Assembly: GCA_031841125.1 (NCBI GenBank)
Contig: CM063114.1
Span: forward strand, 57,806,955-57,870,954
Length of the DNA stretch: 64,000 nucleotides
From: Acanthococcus lagerstroemiae
Taxonomy: Eukaryota; Arthropoda; Insecta; Hemiptera; Eriococcidae
Direction of reading: 5' to 3'
A program made the translations under genes and the position numbers. Below, piece by piece: positions 32,795 through 45,207 of the stretch. The stretch's first letter is position 1; each line of letters begins with the position of its first letter. The notes beneath the pieces are model-generated. The model was not told where the DNA came from, did not search any database, and saw only the letters and a list, made by a program, of their open reading frames with translations.

Positions 32795-34703
32795 ATTCTG
32801 CAGGACTTGTTTTCGCAGTTCGGACATTTACCTGGATAATCGATAGATTACATATTTTTTTGGCTCACTCTTAACGTGATCACTACAATCCTCTCCGATG
32901 TTCTTTTCACTTCAATATTATCAGAAATCTTTGCCTGTATAGAACCCCATCCCCAATATCCTGGTGTATTACCAGAGTAGTTGAACAGGTTGCTATTTTT
33001 CTTTCTAATTAGACCTTCACCTTGTGGGACAAGATGAATGGGTTACACTTGAGCACGAATAACCCGAGTACGCTAAACCGTTATTCATCTTTCAGTTCGC
33101 CGTGGAACCTCTATCTTCCTCGCGGGCGGCCTCGATCGTCTCCCGCGACGCGTTCGCTCCTCAACGGAAAAAGTGAAGATGAAAATGGCGACTTAGCTTG
33201 CTTTGGTTTATAGTGTTCTGATTATACTAGAGGCCCGGAAAGTAAAGATGAAAATGGCGGCTTAGCTTGCTCTGGTTATACTGGAGGCCCTGTAAATGAA
33301 CTCGGTCGAACTCCATAACCTCATGGTTCGCAGTTTGGACCGTACTTGAATTTACCTTTCTTCCCAATCCAAAGGTCCTGTGTCGATCTTTCTTCGGGAC
33401 TCGTTTGAAGTGCGCCATCCTCGGGACCATTACCCGCGATACTTTCTGGCTCGATGGTGTTCGACGCACTCGACCGGTAAAATCGCACTAGACGCGAAAA
33501 TTAAAACGCACCGATTTCCGCTCGAACTCCATTTTCACCTGCGTGAGCACCACACCCGCGTATCATATCCGATTGACAAGCTCAGCACGAAACGTACCGA
33601 TTTTGCGTATAAAAAGCACGTAATTCTTGCAAAGCATTTCAAAATTTCCACGCTGCTAACGATTACACCATTAATTACCACCAGCGCGTTTACACTACAT
33701 GAAAATTTGTAATTCGAAAAAAGAAAAAAAAAAAAGAGAAAAATGTAGACGTGTTGAACGCTGTAGAACTGATTCGATGGATGCGTGTTTTTCTACAGTT
33801 GTGTTTTATTTTAAATCAATTGCTGGCGACAGATAACATTGTAACTGAAATTCGTAGCTCACCCGGGGAAGCGGCTGTGCTTCTAATTTAATATGTCTAA
33901 AAATAAACGATCTGTTAGTGTCACCGAGCAGACCTTAAAGATTAGGTAAAACAACTTCGAGAATTTTCAATCAGTTCTGGGCGAAAATTTTTTTAATTTT
34001 AGAACGACAGTAAGCCGTCGGACTTCGACGAGCGGATTAGCCTCGTTCGCGTAATTGAAAGCAAGATATATCCATTTTGGACGGGGTCGAAGGCACTTCG
34101 TTGGATATGCGCCCTTGTTCCACGACGAATTAATTATCGCGGGTCTGTCGCCCGAGTCACACCGGTGCGATAAAGTAACGACAAAGTCGGAACCAATCGT
34201 GCGTTCGACGCTTCAGAAAAACCTCCGAAACTTCTCAACCGAATATTCGCGACATAAACTTTTGCTGGGATTCCAAAAAAGAAAAAAAACACAAAAAAAA
34301 CGAATTAATTAGAACAAAAACCGGCTGTCGGTTCTTCGGCAACGTTTTCATTAATCCAATTATTTAATTAAAGTCGAAACTGGAGAGCATAAACTCGTTG
34401 GCTCTCTCGAATTCCACATCTTCATGAGATTGCTGTGCAGCCACGTAGCCTGTAGACTAAAATGAAATCAGAGACCTTAGAGCGATAGTATTGAATTTTT
34501 ATCGATTTCCTGAATACTAAATCTTGACCTCGTACTGAAATTTTCAAATTTTAGTCTCATCAATAGAATATATAAATTCAGAGAAGTTCAGAACACTAGC
34601 ACCTTGTCGATCTGAATGTGAGCGTTTTGAGTTTTCTGGTTGGAGCCTTCCCGTTTTCAATTCGGTGTCAAAACTTTATTAAAAAACGAAGTCAGAGGTT
34701 CTC
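32795..34703. other. CpG-retaining unique sequence, no gene recognised
   Basis: 33000-33720 and 33980-34330 are notably richer in CpG than the neighbourhood. Open frames at 33380-33712 and 34055-34312 show no domain. See the separate tandem repeat. Confidence 0.4.
33171..33296. repeat. two-copy tandem duplication (~60 bp)
   Basis: AAGATGAAAATGGCGACTTA at 33175 recurs as AAGATGAAAATGGCGGCTTA at 33245, each followed by GCTTGCTYTGG and TATACTRGAGGCCC. Confidence 0.8.
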
Positions 34704-34884
34704 CATGGGCGTAGCCAGACTTTTTACCATAATGGGGCCAAAAAAAGAAAAAGTCAATAATAATATACACGCGTGTAATCACACGACAAATGCCAAGTAA
34801 CAATATTTATATAATTTCAGTCGCTGTCTACGAGGACAAGCGCTCCAGTTTGCCCCCCCCCCCCGCTCCTTGATTACGCCCATG
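34704..34884. mobile_element. hAT-like MITE, GGGCGTAGCCAG family
   Basis: CATGGGCGTAGCCAG at the left and CTTGATTACGCCCATG at the right. Contains a C-run. Flanks AGGTTCTC and AAGACTCT are only loosely similar. Confidence 0.65.
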
Positions 34885-35565
34885 AAGACTCTCAAAATCT
34901 TTTCCTAATCCAGGTTTTCATTTCTGAGAGCATAAAGGAACATGAATGAGACAAAACCAGTTACACCGGCTTACAGAATAACATAATTGTTTATAATAAA
35001 ATTGATAATGAAATGATTAAGTGCTAGCGCTGACCAGTGATACCCGAACGGGGTTCAAGGTGGTGTGGCCGCATCACCTTTGAAAGGTGGATTTCCAAAA
35101 GCGGAAGAATGGGGGAAAACGAAATTGAACGGAGAAAAGAAAAAGTAAGAACAAATAGGTAGAACTGAATTATGAAACCATCAGGGATATACTCGTACAT
35201 ATCTCAAAGAGAAAAGTTTTCCATGTTCTTTTTTTTTCCTCGTAGAACGGACATAAGTGGCCGTAAGTTGTGCGGACCTGAGTAGTTATATAAGTAGGCA
35301 GTTTATTGGTACCACTTTTGATACGAAAAGCCTAAAATTAAAGTTCAAAATGCAGAAAACTAGAACTTTGAAAATCTGCAATTGAACCCGCAACAGTGAC
35401 GTAGTCAGCCTAGCGTTCGAGCGGGGGTCAGGGGACTTTGGGTTCGGTCTTTACAAAAGGGTGAGCGGGTGTAATAGGGATGCTAAAACGAGAAACCCTC
35501 TATTTGACGCCCCTCGCCCTCTCCCTCTCCCTCTTCCCACTCCGGCTACTCTTTTCTAATTTTAC
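34885..35565. other. no gene recognised
   Basis: A CAGTGACGTAGTCAGC phrase at about 35394 followed by GC-rich sequence looks like one hAT-type end without a secure partner. Confidence 0.35.
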
Positions 35566-35735
35566 TCTCAACCCGAGCCCTGGAATCCACCCTGCATTAC
35601 TTCAGAGACATCGGGGAGGCTGTTAGGGCTGTCTTAGCCCTCTTCTCATCTTGCCGAAAAACCGGCCTAGGTCAAGATTAATGTTGCGAGTTGCTACGTG
35701 AGCTCAAACCCGGGACCTCCGGATTCCCTGACTCG
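35566..35735 (-). mobile_element. tRNA-headed SINE, truncated copy
   Basis: Reverse complement of the SINE at 36393-36605 from box B (GGGTTTGAGCT) through the tail. Shared words are ACGTAGCAACTCGC, CCTAGGCCGGTTTTTCGGCA, GCTAAGACAGCCCTA and GGGCTCGGGTTGAGAG. The box A part is missing or diverged. Confidence 0.8.
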
Positions 35736-36392
35736 AAATAAATTATATGGGTTTTAAAACATCACCTGTAAAATGATGAATTAATTCAGCTTTTTTGTTT
35801 TGCTCAACGATCTTAAAATTTTTGCTTTTATTCAAAAACGCTCCTCCCTATTATTTGAAACCGTTGGAGAAATGGTAACTTTAGGAGCTATAGTTGGCAT
35901 GACTGAAAATATTGTTAGCTCATCATTATTAACTATATTTTCTTCTTTAATCTTGAAATTTTAATTTTCAGTTGAAGAACACTCCTTCCCCTTCTCCCAT
36001 TTTTTAATATTGCCGAAGGGTTAGTAAATTTAAGAGCCACAGTAGGCAAAACCAAAAATTTCCAAGACCTTTCTTTACTCGGTTTTGAAATTTTTATTTT
36101 CGGATGGGAAAATTACCTGTCCCAACAATTTGAAAAATTTCAAGGGATGCTAAATTTCGCTCTTTTTCGGCTTGACTATATCAAAATTATAGTTTCAGTG
36201 AAAAAAATATCGTCCCCTCTCCTTCGCCAAGACTTTTGCGACTCTAGAAAAGTTGGTAAATTTAAGATGTGCAGGTGGCAAAATTTTTAGATTTTTTCAC
36301 CCAGAACTTACAGGGACCAAAATAATTTGTCAAATCCAAATAAATTTCAGAATTTCACACAAAAATGTACAGAATGATTTGATATCAGTGAT
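35736..36392. other. no gene recognised
   Basis: AT-rich with several diverged repeats of the type 'TTTTGAAATTTTWATTTTC' at 200-250-bp intervals, too weak to bound. Confidence 0.3.
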
Positions 36393-36605
36393 GCGGGGAT
36401 CTGGTTGGCCGAGTGGATAGCGCGCTGGTCTCGGAATCCGGAGGTTCCGGGTTCGAGCCCACGTAGCAACTCGCTATATTTCGACCTAGGCCGGTTTTTC
36501 GGCAAGAAGACAAGAGAGCTAAGACAGCCCTAGCAGTCTCCCCGACGTCTCTGAGGAAATGCTAGAAAAGGCGGATAATAGGGCTCGGGTTGAGAGCGAA
36601 ACTGA
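36393..36605 (+). mobile_element. tRNA-headed SINE, best copy
   Basis: The first ~70 bp are tRNA-like, with an A-box region TTGGCCGAGTGGATAGCGCG (36405-36424) and B box GGGTTCGAGCCC (36449-36460), as in class-II-type tRNAs with a G-GCCGAGTGG D arm. After it a non-tRNA body follows (ACCTAGGCCGGTTTTTCGGC... GGGCTCGGGTTGAGAG). The same head-body junction occurs at 35566-35735, and tail fragments lie at 25459 and 27244, so this is an RNA polymerase III retroposon rather than a tRNA gene. Confidence 0.8.
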
Positions 36606-39418
36606 AAAAGAGGTCCCATACATTCTCAATAGCGTTCATCGGGAGATTGCGCCGGAATTTTCCTCACATGCGGACAATTGCAGAGAGGCCATTTGCGGAC
36701 ACTGTAGGCGGAATGTTTTGTGTCATTGTTCTGGTAAAATTTTCATGGCGTTGAAGGACCCATTTTAGCGCCTCCAGATGTCACGATACATGGTAGCAGT
36801 CAAATACAGCCTCACAACAGGTAAAAATACGAAACCAGCAAACCTGCATTTCTTTTACCCATCACAGTGAAGAGCAGTACGAATGTTTGCCTGTATTTAC
36901 CTGCCGCGTTGGAATTTCCCATTCCTGACTCATTCCGATAAGCCTAATAAGTGAATCGAGCGGTGTGTGACCCGCTTGGGAATTTTTCATTCCTGACTCA
37001 TTCCGATAAGACTAGTGAATCGAGCTGTGTGACCTGTACAATTATGTTGCTGTATACGCAGACTTTTGTGATCTCGATTATCCTTATTTTTCCTTTATAA
37101 TTTTAGTCCCGAGCGTATGTTTTTTCCACAGTTTGCGACTTTGCGCAGTTTACTTCACGGCTTCACGCGTGTTGTCCTCTGCCAATCTACGAGTATCTAC
37201 ATATATACTGTACTCTTTCCATCTTCGTGCTTTATTTTCATGTTACAACTTGCGAATACGTAATAAAAAACTAGATGGGTGTATCCTAACTTTTGTGGCT
37301 CACCATATACACACACACATACATATGTATAGTATATGTATCCTGGAAAACTGTTGATAATTATTGAAATGAAACTTCGTTGAAGTTGATAGTACCTATG
37401 GTAGTTCCCTGCGTGACGCTAAACCATTACGGCCTTCAGAAATAACGTCGACATGCAAAATCTGTCACATCTTCAGCACCATATTGTGCCGGAGTCCAAC
37501 TACTACATACATGTACATACTTTTTTCATCCCTTCAACCATTTCCCGCATTTGCGAACTGTAGGTAACCAGATGTCACACCGCACAAGATTAAAGATTAC
37601 AGTTGATAACAATAATTGACATATGTACATTCAGAATCCGTTTGATATCGAATTCAATACGAAAGTTTAGTTACCATACCGACTTTTGCATTGATTTTGA
37701 TGTAGAATTTTATCCAAAATTCAATATCAGTGTAGTAACTCAACTTTTTTGTAATGATAGAGACCAAATTCGACTGCTAAGTCGTATTGACAAAAATGAC
37801 TGATTTGTAAAGGTCGACAAGTCTATTTCTGTATCGACTGTGTTTCTATACTGTGTGATACTCCTGGTCACCATTCGCGAGCTAGGATTGTTGAAGGGAT
37901 GAAAAGAGTAGCATCTGAATTAGTCTCATCATGATCTCATGTAACCAGGGATTCTATTTATATTTATTATTCTTCGCATAATGCTAGTGTTTCACAAGCA
38001 CCTCTCAAGAAGTACGCACTGGACTGGGCCTGGGCTAGTCATATCTCGATAAATATGTACATATTATGTACATCGGCGAGATAATAAAACAACTGGCACC
38101 GGTGTTTTGTAGTATTAAAAAGGGACTGGACCTAGATGGTGCAGAAAAAAGGACTGTGACGGAATATAAAAAGGGATGATATATTAGCTATTACCTCAAT
38201 TTGTTACCGTCTAACGAAGCTTTTGTTGAGGTAATTGTACCCGCTATCCGAAATGAATTTACTCCATACGACAATGAACGGACTCTTTCCGCTCGACGTA
38301 TTCGGTGTGTATTTTAATTTTTCCTCGTTTTTCGCCCGGCATATCCGATATGTATTTTCATTTCCCCCCCCCCCTCCCGTTTCGTTACTGCGACAAAATT
38401 ATTTTCCAAACTTACCAGCCTTTCCGCAGTTCACGGACTGTACGTGAATTCAAAAATTAAAAATATACCCAGATATCCAGAGCAAGTGGCTTTGCACTAA
38501 AATTTGTGGCTGAGTAAATGAGTACCTACCCACAAGTAAATATCTAGCCGTAAGGAAAGTTGGAAAAGCTTTTATCCTTTTCGAATGTTCGTTGGTAAGG
38601 ACAGGATATAATGTTGTGCGGTTCGTATCCATATTTCCTCTTCAGTGCGCATGCATGGTAGTACATATGTATACTATACATACATATGATATGGAGAAAT
38701 ATTCGATTAGTGAAGGTGCCACTTGAGTCTGTGTTATTTTATTTCAGAATCATAAAAAAACTGAGAATAATGAGTGTGAGATAAATCATTCTTTTGATTT
38801 GCTGTTCAGAGCAATAAGTACCTGCAGCTTAGAATTACTGCAAATACTTATTATGAATAATGTCGAACCATCACTGTACATGTCGACTATTACATCGTAC
38901 TATCTCGAACATGCAAAATTTTCAGTTTTCATATTTTGTTAGATTCTGATTCTATTTGTAAAGGTCATTCTGCATCGATAAAATAAAACCTATTGACCCG
39001 CAGGTCGACCATTTTATGGACCTTTCTGATTTTATAGATTTAATAATACCTTAGTTGAACGTGTTCAGTTTTTGGTCAGAGAATACTTCGCATCTCTGGA
39101 ATGTTCAATCTCGCGACTCACCCAGCATCTGACATGAAATAATGTTAATTTAAATCGTAATGTCTGGTAACTTACAGAAAATGAACTAATAATACCTCCT
39201 ATGTGAAATTTGATTATCTAACTTAATACCTCATAGCTGATCAGAAAATGATAGAAATTATGAAATTATGGACAAACTAGGTACCCGTAACTGTGAACTG
39301 AATTGAATTATTTTCAATCAATTTACTGAATACCTACCATTATTGACAGTACCTAATGAAAAATGTTTTTCATGATTGATTATTTGTTAGATACAAACGG
39401 TGCTACGATGTAAGTAAT
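36606..39418. other. no gene recognised
   Basis: Contains the two-copy tandem repeat described next. At 37630-37800 it carries a stretch of YRAATTYRATRYRAA-like words shared loosely with 39790-39970 and 43440-43560. A (CA/TA) microsatellite lies near 37303-37345. No supported frames. Confidence 0.4.
36912..37042. repeat. two-copy tandem duplication (~66 bp)
   Basis: CATTCCTGACTCATTCCGAT occurs at about 36923 and 36989, each followed by AAGMCTA..GTGAATCGAGC and GTGTGACC. Confidence 0.85.
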
Positions 39419-39591
39419 CAGGCCCATAGCTAACCCCTTGTGTGCACCGGGGCATTTAATATTCAATCAGGGTATCAGCCATAAGTGTACAACACAAATA
39501 CTTTTCTTTTTAATACTTTTAGCTGTTTTTATTCCTTTTCCCCCTTTTTTTCCCCGAGAATGTGCCAGCCAGAGCGTTAGCTACGGCCCTG
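39419..39591. mobile_element. hAT-like MITE, CAGGYCCRTAGCTAAC family, copy 2
   Basis: 173 bp from CAGGCCCATAGCTAAC to GTTAGCTACGGCCCTG. Flanking 8-mers TAAGTAAT (39411-39418) and TAGGTAAT (39592-39599) match at 7 of 8, confirming hAT-type integration. Confidence 0.85.
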
Positions 39592-39744
39592 TAGGTAATG
39601 GTCGAGATAACTTTAGTTTCCAATTTTATAATTTTTGTTTCGAATTACGTACTAAACACACTTTCCAAAATTGAAAACACAAACTACAGGTACTTAATTT
39701 ATGACAAGAGCCTTCCTTTAACAATCGACTCTTTTTTCTGATTC

Positions 39745-39971
39745 AAAATTCGTCACTTTTTCGACACAACACTGTGGTCGAATCTTTCATAAATTTTAAT
39801 ATCCTCAAAAATCAATTTACTGTGTATACATCTACTTTTGCATAGAATTTTACATCGAGGTCGATATAAGAAATTTGATACAAACGTCGATGTTGTCATA
39901 CTAACTCGACTTTAGTATTAAATTCTGCATCAAATTCGACTACAATGTAGTGTCAAAAAGTGACGCTTTTT
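39745..39971. mobile_element. MITE with CGTCACTTTTT ends
   Basis: Left TTCGTCACTTTTTCGACACA; complement of right end GCGTCACTTTTTGACACTAC; pairing extends ~35 bp. The interior has repeated TCGA-containing YAAATTYGAY words. Confidence 0.65.
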
Positions 39972-40390
39972 GCGTGTGGACATTTGTATCGAAGTCTTGC
40001 AGGCAGACTACTGGGAAACCCAGAAATCAAAAACTTACAGAAGTACAGCACGTAAAAATTGTGTTTTTTTCCCTACTTGAAGCACCCCCCCCCCCTCAAT
40101 GTTTAGGAAGTTAAAAGGTGCATATACTCTGCTCCTGAGCAACCCTCTATAGCTAGTATAATGCCCTTCAGCAGGGTTGTGAAGCGGAAGTTGAAGCTGG
40201 AAACTGGAAAGTAAATTCGTCGGCCGAGTCTGAAGTCAGAATGAAAAATAGATGTTTTTGCCCAAAGCAGATAAAGCCGAAGTCTAGGCCACAGTTTAGT
40301 TATTCAAAGCCCAAAGAACCTAAAAAGAAGCCTACTTTTCCTCAAAGCTAAAGTCAGATAGATGACTTTGCTCGTAGACAAAAGATTAAA

Positions 40391-40469
40391 TGAGGAGTTA
40401 TCTGTCAAAAGGGCGTCCGTTCCATAAGAAATACATTGAACGGACGCCCTTTTGACAGATAATTCCTCA
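40391..40469. repeat. 32-bp stem hairpin 1
   Basis: Arm 40391-40422 pairs with 40438-40469; the only deviation from perfect complementarity is one C-to-T change that still allows a G-U pair in RNA. The loop is 15 nt. The base of the stem (TGAGGAGTTATCTGTCAAAA) is shared with hairpin 2, 130 bp away. Confidence 0.9.
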
Positions 40470-40520
40470 AATATTACCTTGAGAACTTATGTGAAGGAAA
40501 TCGAATTTTATGCTGTAGCA

Positions 40521-40610
40521 TATATGAGGAGTTATCTGTCAAAAGGGCCCTTGACGTATGGGAATCCCATATGTCAAGGGCCTTTTTGACAGAAGATAAC
40601 GCCTCATATA
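40521..40610. repeat. ~43-bp stem hairpin 2
   Basis: TATATGAGGAGTTATCTGTC... pairs with ...GATAACGCCTCATATA. A few mismatches and a 3-nt bulge break a near-perfect 90-nt palindrome with a minimal loop around GGGAATCCC. The outer ~24 nt equal hairpin 1; the inner part (CCCTTGACGTATGGG) is unrelated but self-complementary. Confidence 0.9.
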
Positions 40611-40867
40611 CTTTTTCTTTTATACCTGTAGGAAATATCTAGTTCATCTTTGCAGTCATGTACTTGTTCGTATATATCTTGGCATATTTTAACGATTTTG
40701 GGAGCATTTTTAGCATATTTCAATCGTTTTCTTCATTTTTAGGGATTATTTTTAATTCTTTCTGTATTAAAAATACCTACAACACTGTGGAAAATGTTTT
40801 AAGTTTCTCAAAACATGAAAATTTTTTCCAGCAGAAATATTTTTAATTTTCGATTTTTTGATTTAAA

Positions 40868-41045
40868 ATTCGGACTTCCCAGACCGATGGCGCGCTAGCA
40901 TCGGGCCTTCCTCCCTTTCCGCACTTCAGGAAATAGTGCCATAGAATTCTTATCAACGTTAGGATACACTGTACGTAAACAATGCCTAGCATCTCATGTA
41001 ATCCTAACGTTGATAAGGTTCTGTTGAATCTTGGGAAGTCCGAAT
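40868..41045. mobile_element. MITE, ATTCGGACTT family, copy 1
   Basis: 178 bp from ATTCGGACTTCCCAGA to TCTTGGGAAGTCCGAAT. Shares GCGCTAGCATCGGGCC, ATCCTAACGTTGATAA and TGCCTAGCATCTCA words with other family members. Confidence 0.8.
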
Positions 41046-41482
41046 AATGCTTACATGCCCCATGTCTGGGTTACTATTGGGCCAGGAAAACTTGTTACTT
41101 TAGAATAAGCCCCATGTCGAGAATTATGATTGCGCATATTTGGCTTTTTTAGAGCATATTTTTGGCAAATTCTGATAATAAAACCATAGCTTGAAGACAT
41201 ACCTATTATTTGAGTTTCTTTTAGAGCATAAAATTCTGTTTCTTACGCAGACACATAATATTATTATTGTTCATGCGTGTGTTTGCGAATTGCCATTTAT
41301 TTCAGTGATTAACATTGAAATGAATCAACTTGTATTCCCAGAATTCAGAGCAGGATTGAGAAATAGTATTCCCCATTCCAAACTGATTCTTGGTCAGTAT
41401 TGTTAAATTTCACGAATTTTATTTTTGAAATTTTCGTTAAAATTTTCAAAATAAATTCCAAATATGAAAAATTAATTTGTCA

Positions 41483-41873
41483 ATCCGGACTCGTCATAGC
41501 AGTGGCACGCTAGCATCGACAGTTATATTCCCTTGCTGCACGCAATAGAACGGCGTAGGATAGTAGAAAACGCCACAACATGTTTTAAATGGAAAAACAT
41601 TTTTAGTTCGTCGCCAAAGAGTCAGGGATAAATTTGTAAGGCAAGTTTGAATGAAAATCGATCATTTACGTACCTTACAATAAGATTTAGGAGAAGCATT
41701 CATAAAAAAATTACTGAAAAATGGTTGAAAGCTACTTGAAATTCTATGTTTGACACGAGAATGAGTGCGCGTTGATCATTGTATCCTACTATTCATAAGG
41801 AAGAATCTAAACAGTGTGTTAGTAGTGATGCGTGCCGAGTGTTTTGTATAGTTTGGTCTTAACGAGTCCGAAT
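41483..41873. mobile_element. MITE, ATTCGGACTT family, copy 2 (diverged)
   Basis: ATCCGGACTCGT at the left, ACGAGTCCGAATT at the right; GCACGCTAGCATCGAC follows the left end as in copy 1. Confidence 0.65.
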
Positions 41874-41966
41874 TAACAGCAATGAACCGACTTTATAAAT
41901 TGGCTGTCCTTACATAGTGTTATTATCATCACCATTAAAATGATGAATAAATTTCAAAATTTTATC

Positions 41967-42456
41967 TTAAAAGCAGAGATGGAAAGCTATATGATAAAAC
42001 TTTTGCTTACGGCTTTAGCTTCTGACTTTGGAAAATAAAACTTTAGCTTTTCAAATTTTTTCATATTCAGCTTTCCCTTTTGGCTTTTGCTTTTCAACGA
42101 AAAAATCATAAGCTTTCAGCTTTCTGCTTTTGACTTTCAGCTTTTTCCCTAAATTTTGAATATTTTGTACAACATTATATTTTTTAGAAATAGGGAATAG
42201 CTTTTCACAACATTGCTGAACAGTTAACACTTTAACAGCACTTACCACTGAGATAATGAAAATAAAAATGAAAATTTGAAATTATAATTTATAAATAAAT
42301 ACTGGAAAAGCTGAAAAAAATAAAACTTTTGCTTTTGCTTTCAATTATTTTTACATTCTAGCTTTTGCTTTCAGCTTTTGCTTTTTAAGTGAAAAACTCT
42401 TCGCTTTTGCCTTTCCTCTTTCAGCTCTTAGCTTGCTTTCCATCTCTGCTTAAAAG
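41967..42456. mobile_element. MITE with TTAAAA target duplication
   Basis: GCAGAGATGGAAAGC at the left and GCTTTCCATCTCTGC at the right, bounded by TTAAAA on each side. The interior consists largely of irregular repeats of GCTTTTGCTTTCAGC and the complement. Confidence 0.85.
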
Positions 42457-42862
42457 TGTATCCTTATAAAATATTTTATGATAAATTTAATTTCATGAAA
42501 TATTTCAGTGCAAAATTTTCATTTTCACAACACTGAAATTATTTTTCTGATAATATAAAATCTTCAAGGCTCAACTTTGCTTCCTAATGTGAACATAAAT
42601 CCTGTGTCATTGATTACAAAACACAACCCTGCCACATCAGCCGGTTGCTCTCATCTGCGCATGCCTGTGCCGTGTACGCGCCGCGCCGCACATTGTGTTT
42701 TAATTTTGAAGTTGTTGTATGTTGGCTTCAGCTTTCTCAAACTACAGGCTACGCCCTTTCTATCCACCGTATAAATGGTCGAAGGACTATACATATGAAT
42801 AACGAAATGACTCAGCAATGATTGCTGACATCATCGGGATTGAAATTCTGTTTCATGTCCTT

Positions 42863-42998
42863 TCTTGTTCGGTTCACGATGTTTCTTATGTATTTATTCC
42901 TTATTTTTCTTGTTCGCGTTGTTTTTTGCTCGGTTCGCGTTGTTTTTAGTTCGATTCGCTTTGTTTTTTGTTCAGTTCGCGTGTTTGTGGTGTATTCT
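42863..42998. repeat. minisatellite, ~21-bp unit
   Basis: About five to six variants of TTGTTTTTTGTTCGGTTCGCG. On the minus strand they read as a TRTEQKT-like periodic peptide, which explains the open frames here on both strands. Confidence 0.8.
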
Positions 42999-45207
42999 GC
43001 ATTGTGCATACTCCGTGAATACTTACTGATGCTTATTGTAACTGCCGCTCCTCTTTCGCTGTTTCCTGTAACTGCGATAACTGATAACATTTCTTCACTT
43101 TTTGATTTTCCTGACACGCCATCTCAGCAGTATATGAAGTGCTACTGCATCTCTATCAAACGTTGAGTAAGTAATACCTTTCAATAAATTTTGAAGTGAT
43201 ATGTTGAATGAACTTCAAATCAAATCATTGTCGAAGATAACACAGACCTCTGACCTGGGCCCAGTAATATACATCTTTGATCAATAACTCGATCTATTGT
43301 TGCTGTTCATCGTTTTTTGTACTACGCTACTAAATTCATAATGTTTTCTACAAAGAAAAATTCCATTAAGTTGATGGATTCCTTGAAACACAGTCGATGC
43401 AACATGAACTCTATTGTGAAGTATCAACATTCAAAATCCTTCGTTTTTTGACTCTATTGTGGCTGAATTTGGTATAGAATTTGATGCAAAAGTTGAGTTA
43501 CCAAATGAACGTTGACTTCTAGATAGAATTCTATGTCAGATTCAACCAAATATCTTGATGGTCTTTGTATGCTCAACCCTTCTCAATTTGGCTATCTAAA
43601 TTACCAAGTCTCAGTAGAATTCTAGTAGGTACCTAGTTACTTGGTTGCAAAATCCTCAGAATTATCCTTTTTATGTTGGTGATTTCATAAATGCGTTGTC
43701 TACATACAGTTAGGTACCAGTTTTGACGCAATACCAACACATCATACATTGATAAGAACAAAAGCAAGTACCAAAAACTGCTGTGAATAAACAATCAGTG
43801 GGAATCTGAAACTGATTGCGTATACATCAGGCTATGATAGTGTGTAGTTGTGAGCTAGGTGTCCGTTTGTGTGTTCAAAATAAATTCTCAAATTCGGAAT
43901 TGGTTACTGTTGAAGAAAGAAAACATTATTTTAATTTAGTGAATCCAGTGGTGCTGGACCATTAGCAGTGTCAAATATATGCAATGCTCAATTCGTTGTG
44001 TGAGTTATAAAATAACATTGAAGTGGTAACAGTATGTACTTTCCCTGGCCAGAATAGTTTAAAAATATCTGCTGTTGATCTGTAAGAGTGCAGTGACCAG
44101 GAAATATGTACAATCTTATGTCTATATTCACAAATCACAATAGAAACCCTTTTTTCATGCTCTTATTCTGTTTTCAATAATTTGCTCAAAACATCAAGAT
44201 ACAACTAGAAGAAAAACTGTTCTCACGCTTCAAACTTTTGAAGTTTTTAACGGGATTAAATTCTATTATTGCTATTTACTGAGAAAGTAAATCTTGTCTT
44301 GAAGATGCAGTCAATTAGCAAAAATAGTATTCTGTTTATGGTATAATGTTTTCTGGTATTTCTAAATTTTATACTGTGAACTGTGATTTAGAAAACTAAA
44401 AAGATTTGAATGTGTGATGATTAGAAAAGGCTCTTAGCATTTGTTGAATGTATGAGGATTGCATGATATCCTTTTTATTTTATTTTGTTGAACAGTTTTA
44501 TTTAATGGAATTGGTTGTCAAACTGTAGAATGAGGATGATGTTTGGTGTATTGCAGTTAGATAATAGGGTTGATGAAGAGGATCTTCTCTCTTTTGCTCT
44601 GGTCAAGATGAAGTCATTTTGTGAATTATCCTATAGACAATGTTTGTCTGCATAATACAAGACTTGTTTAAGTGCTTGAATCGTCAAATAATGGAATTAT
44701 TTAGTCTTTCAGCTTTCAGTTTCCACGTTTAGTGGTCAACTATCAAGTATGGACTCAATTTTCTTATTTTATTCAATGGCCCCTCAACTCCAACATTTTA
44801 ATTTCAAAAAATTCCTATTATATACATAGTTTCCATAAATCTTGTCAGGGTTTCTGTGAAGCAAAAAATTGATATTCCTGTGCCTTCACTTTTTATTTTC
44901 AAAAGCCTACTTAACTTTTTTTGTTTATGATTAGTGGCTTAAGTTTTCCAACTGGCAATCGTTTGTATCTGCGATTATATTGCATACCTAGTATTAAAAA
45001 AACACACCTTTTGCTTACTGCAGGCATGTTATTAGAAAGACCATTTTTCATTTTCTGTCCCATTTTTCTTTAGTTTCTTCCAGTTTCTTGATGTTTCTTG
45101 ATGATTTGGAGATTGGTGAGAGCTTATAAGAAAGTTCTTAACTGGAGTGCTGTTGGAATATTACCTAATGTTAATGTTTTTTCAATTTGCTATTCGGGTA
45201 TTTGGAG
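42999..45207. other. no gene recognised
   Basis: AT-rich, no inverted-repeat elements I can bound, no supported frames. 43440-43560 shares loose similarity with the interior of the MITE at 39745-39971. Confidence 0.4.

Noticed and set aside
36396..36466. Functional tRNA gene
   Set aside because: Boxes A and B are present, but the acceptor stem does not pair well, and the downstream body is shared with a second copy, so it is a SINE head.
42812..43166. Overlapping 101- and 114-codon frames on opposite strands
   Set aside because: Both are produced by the 21-bp minisatellite, whose unit length is a multiple of three.
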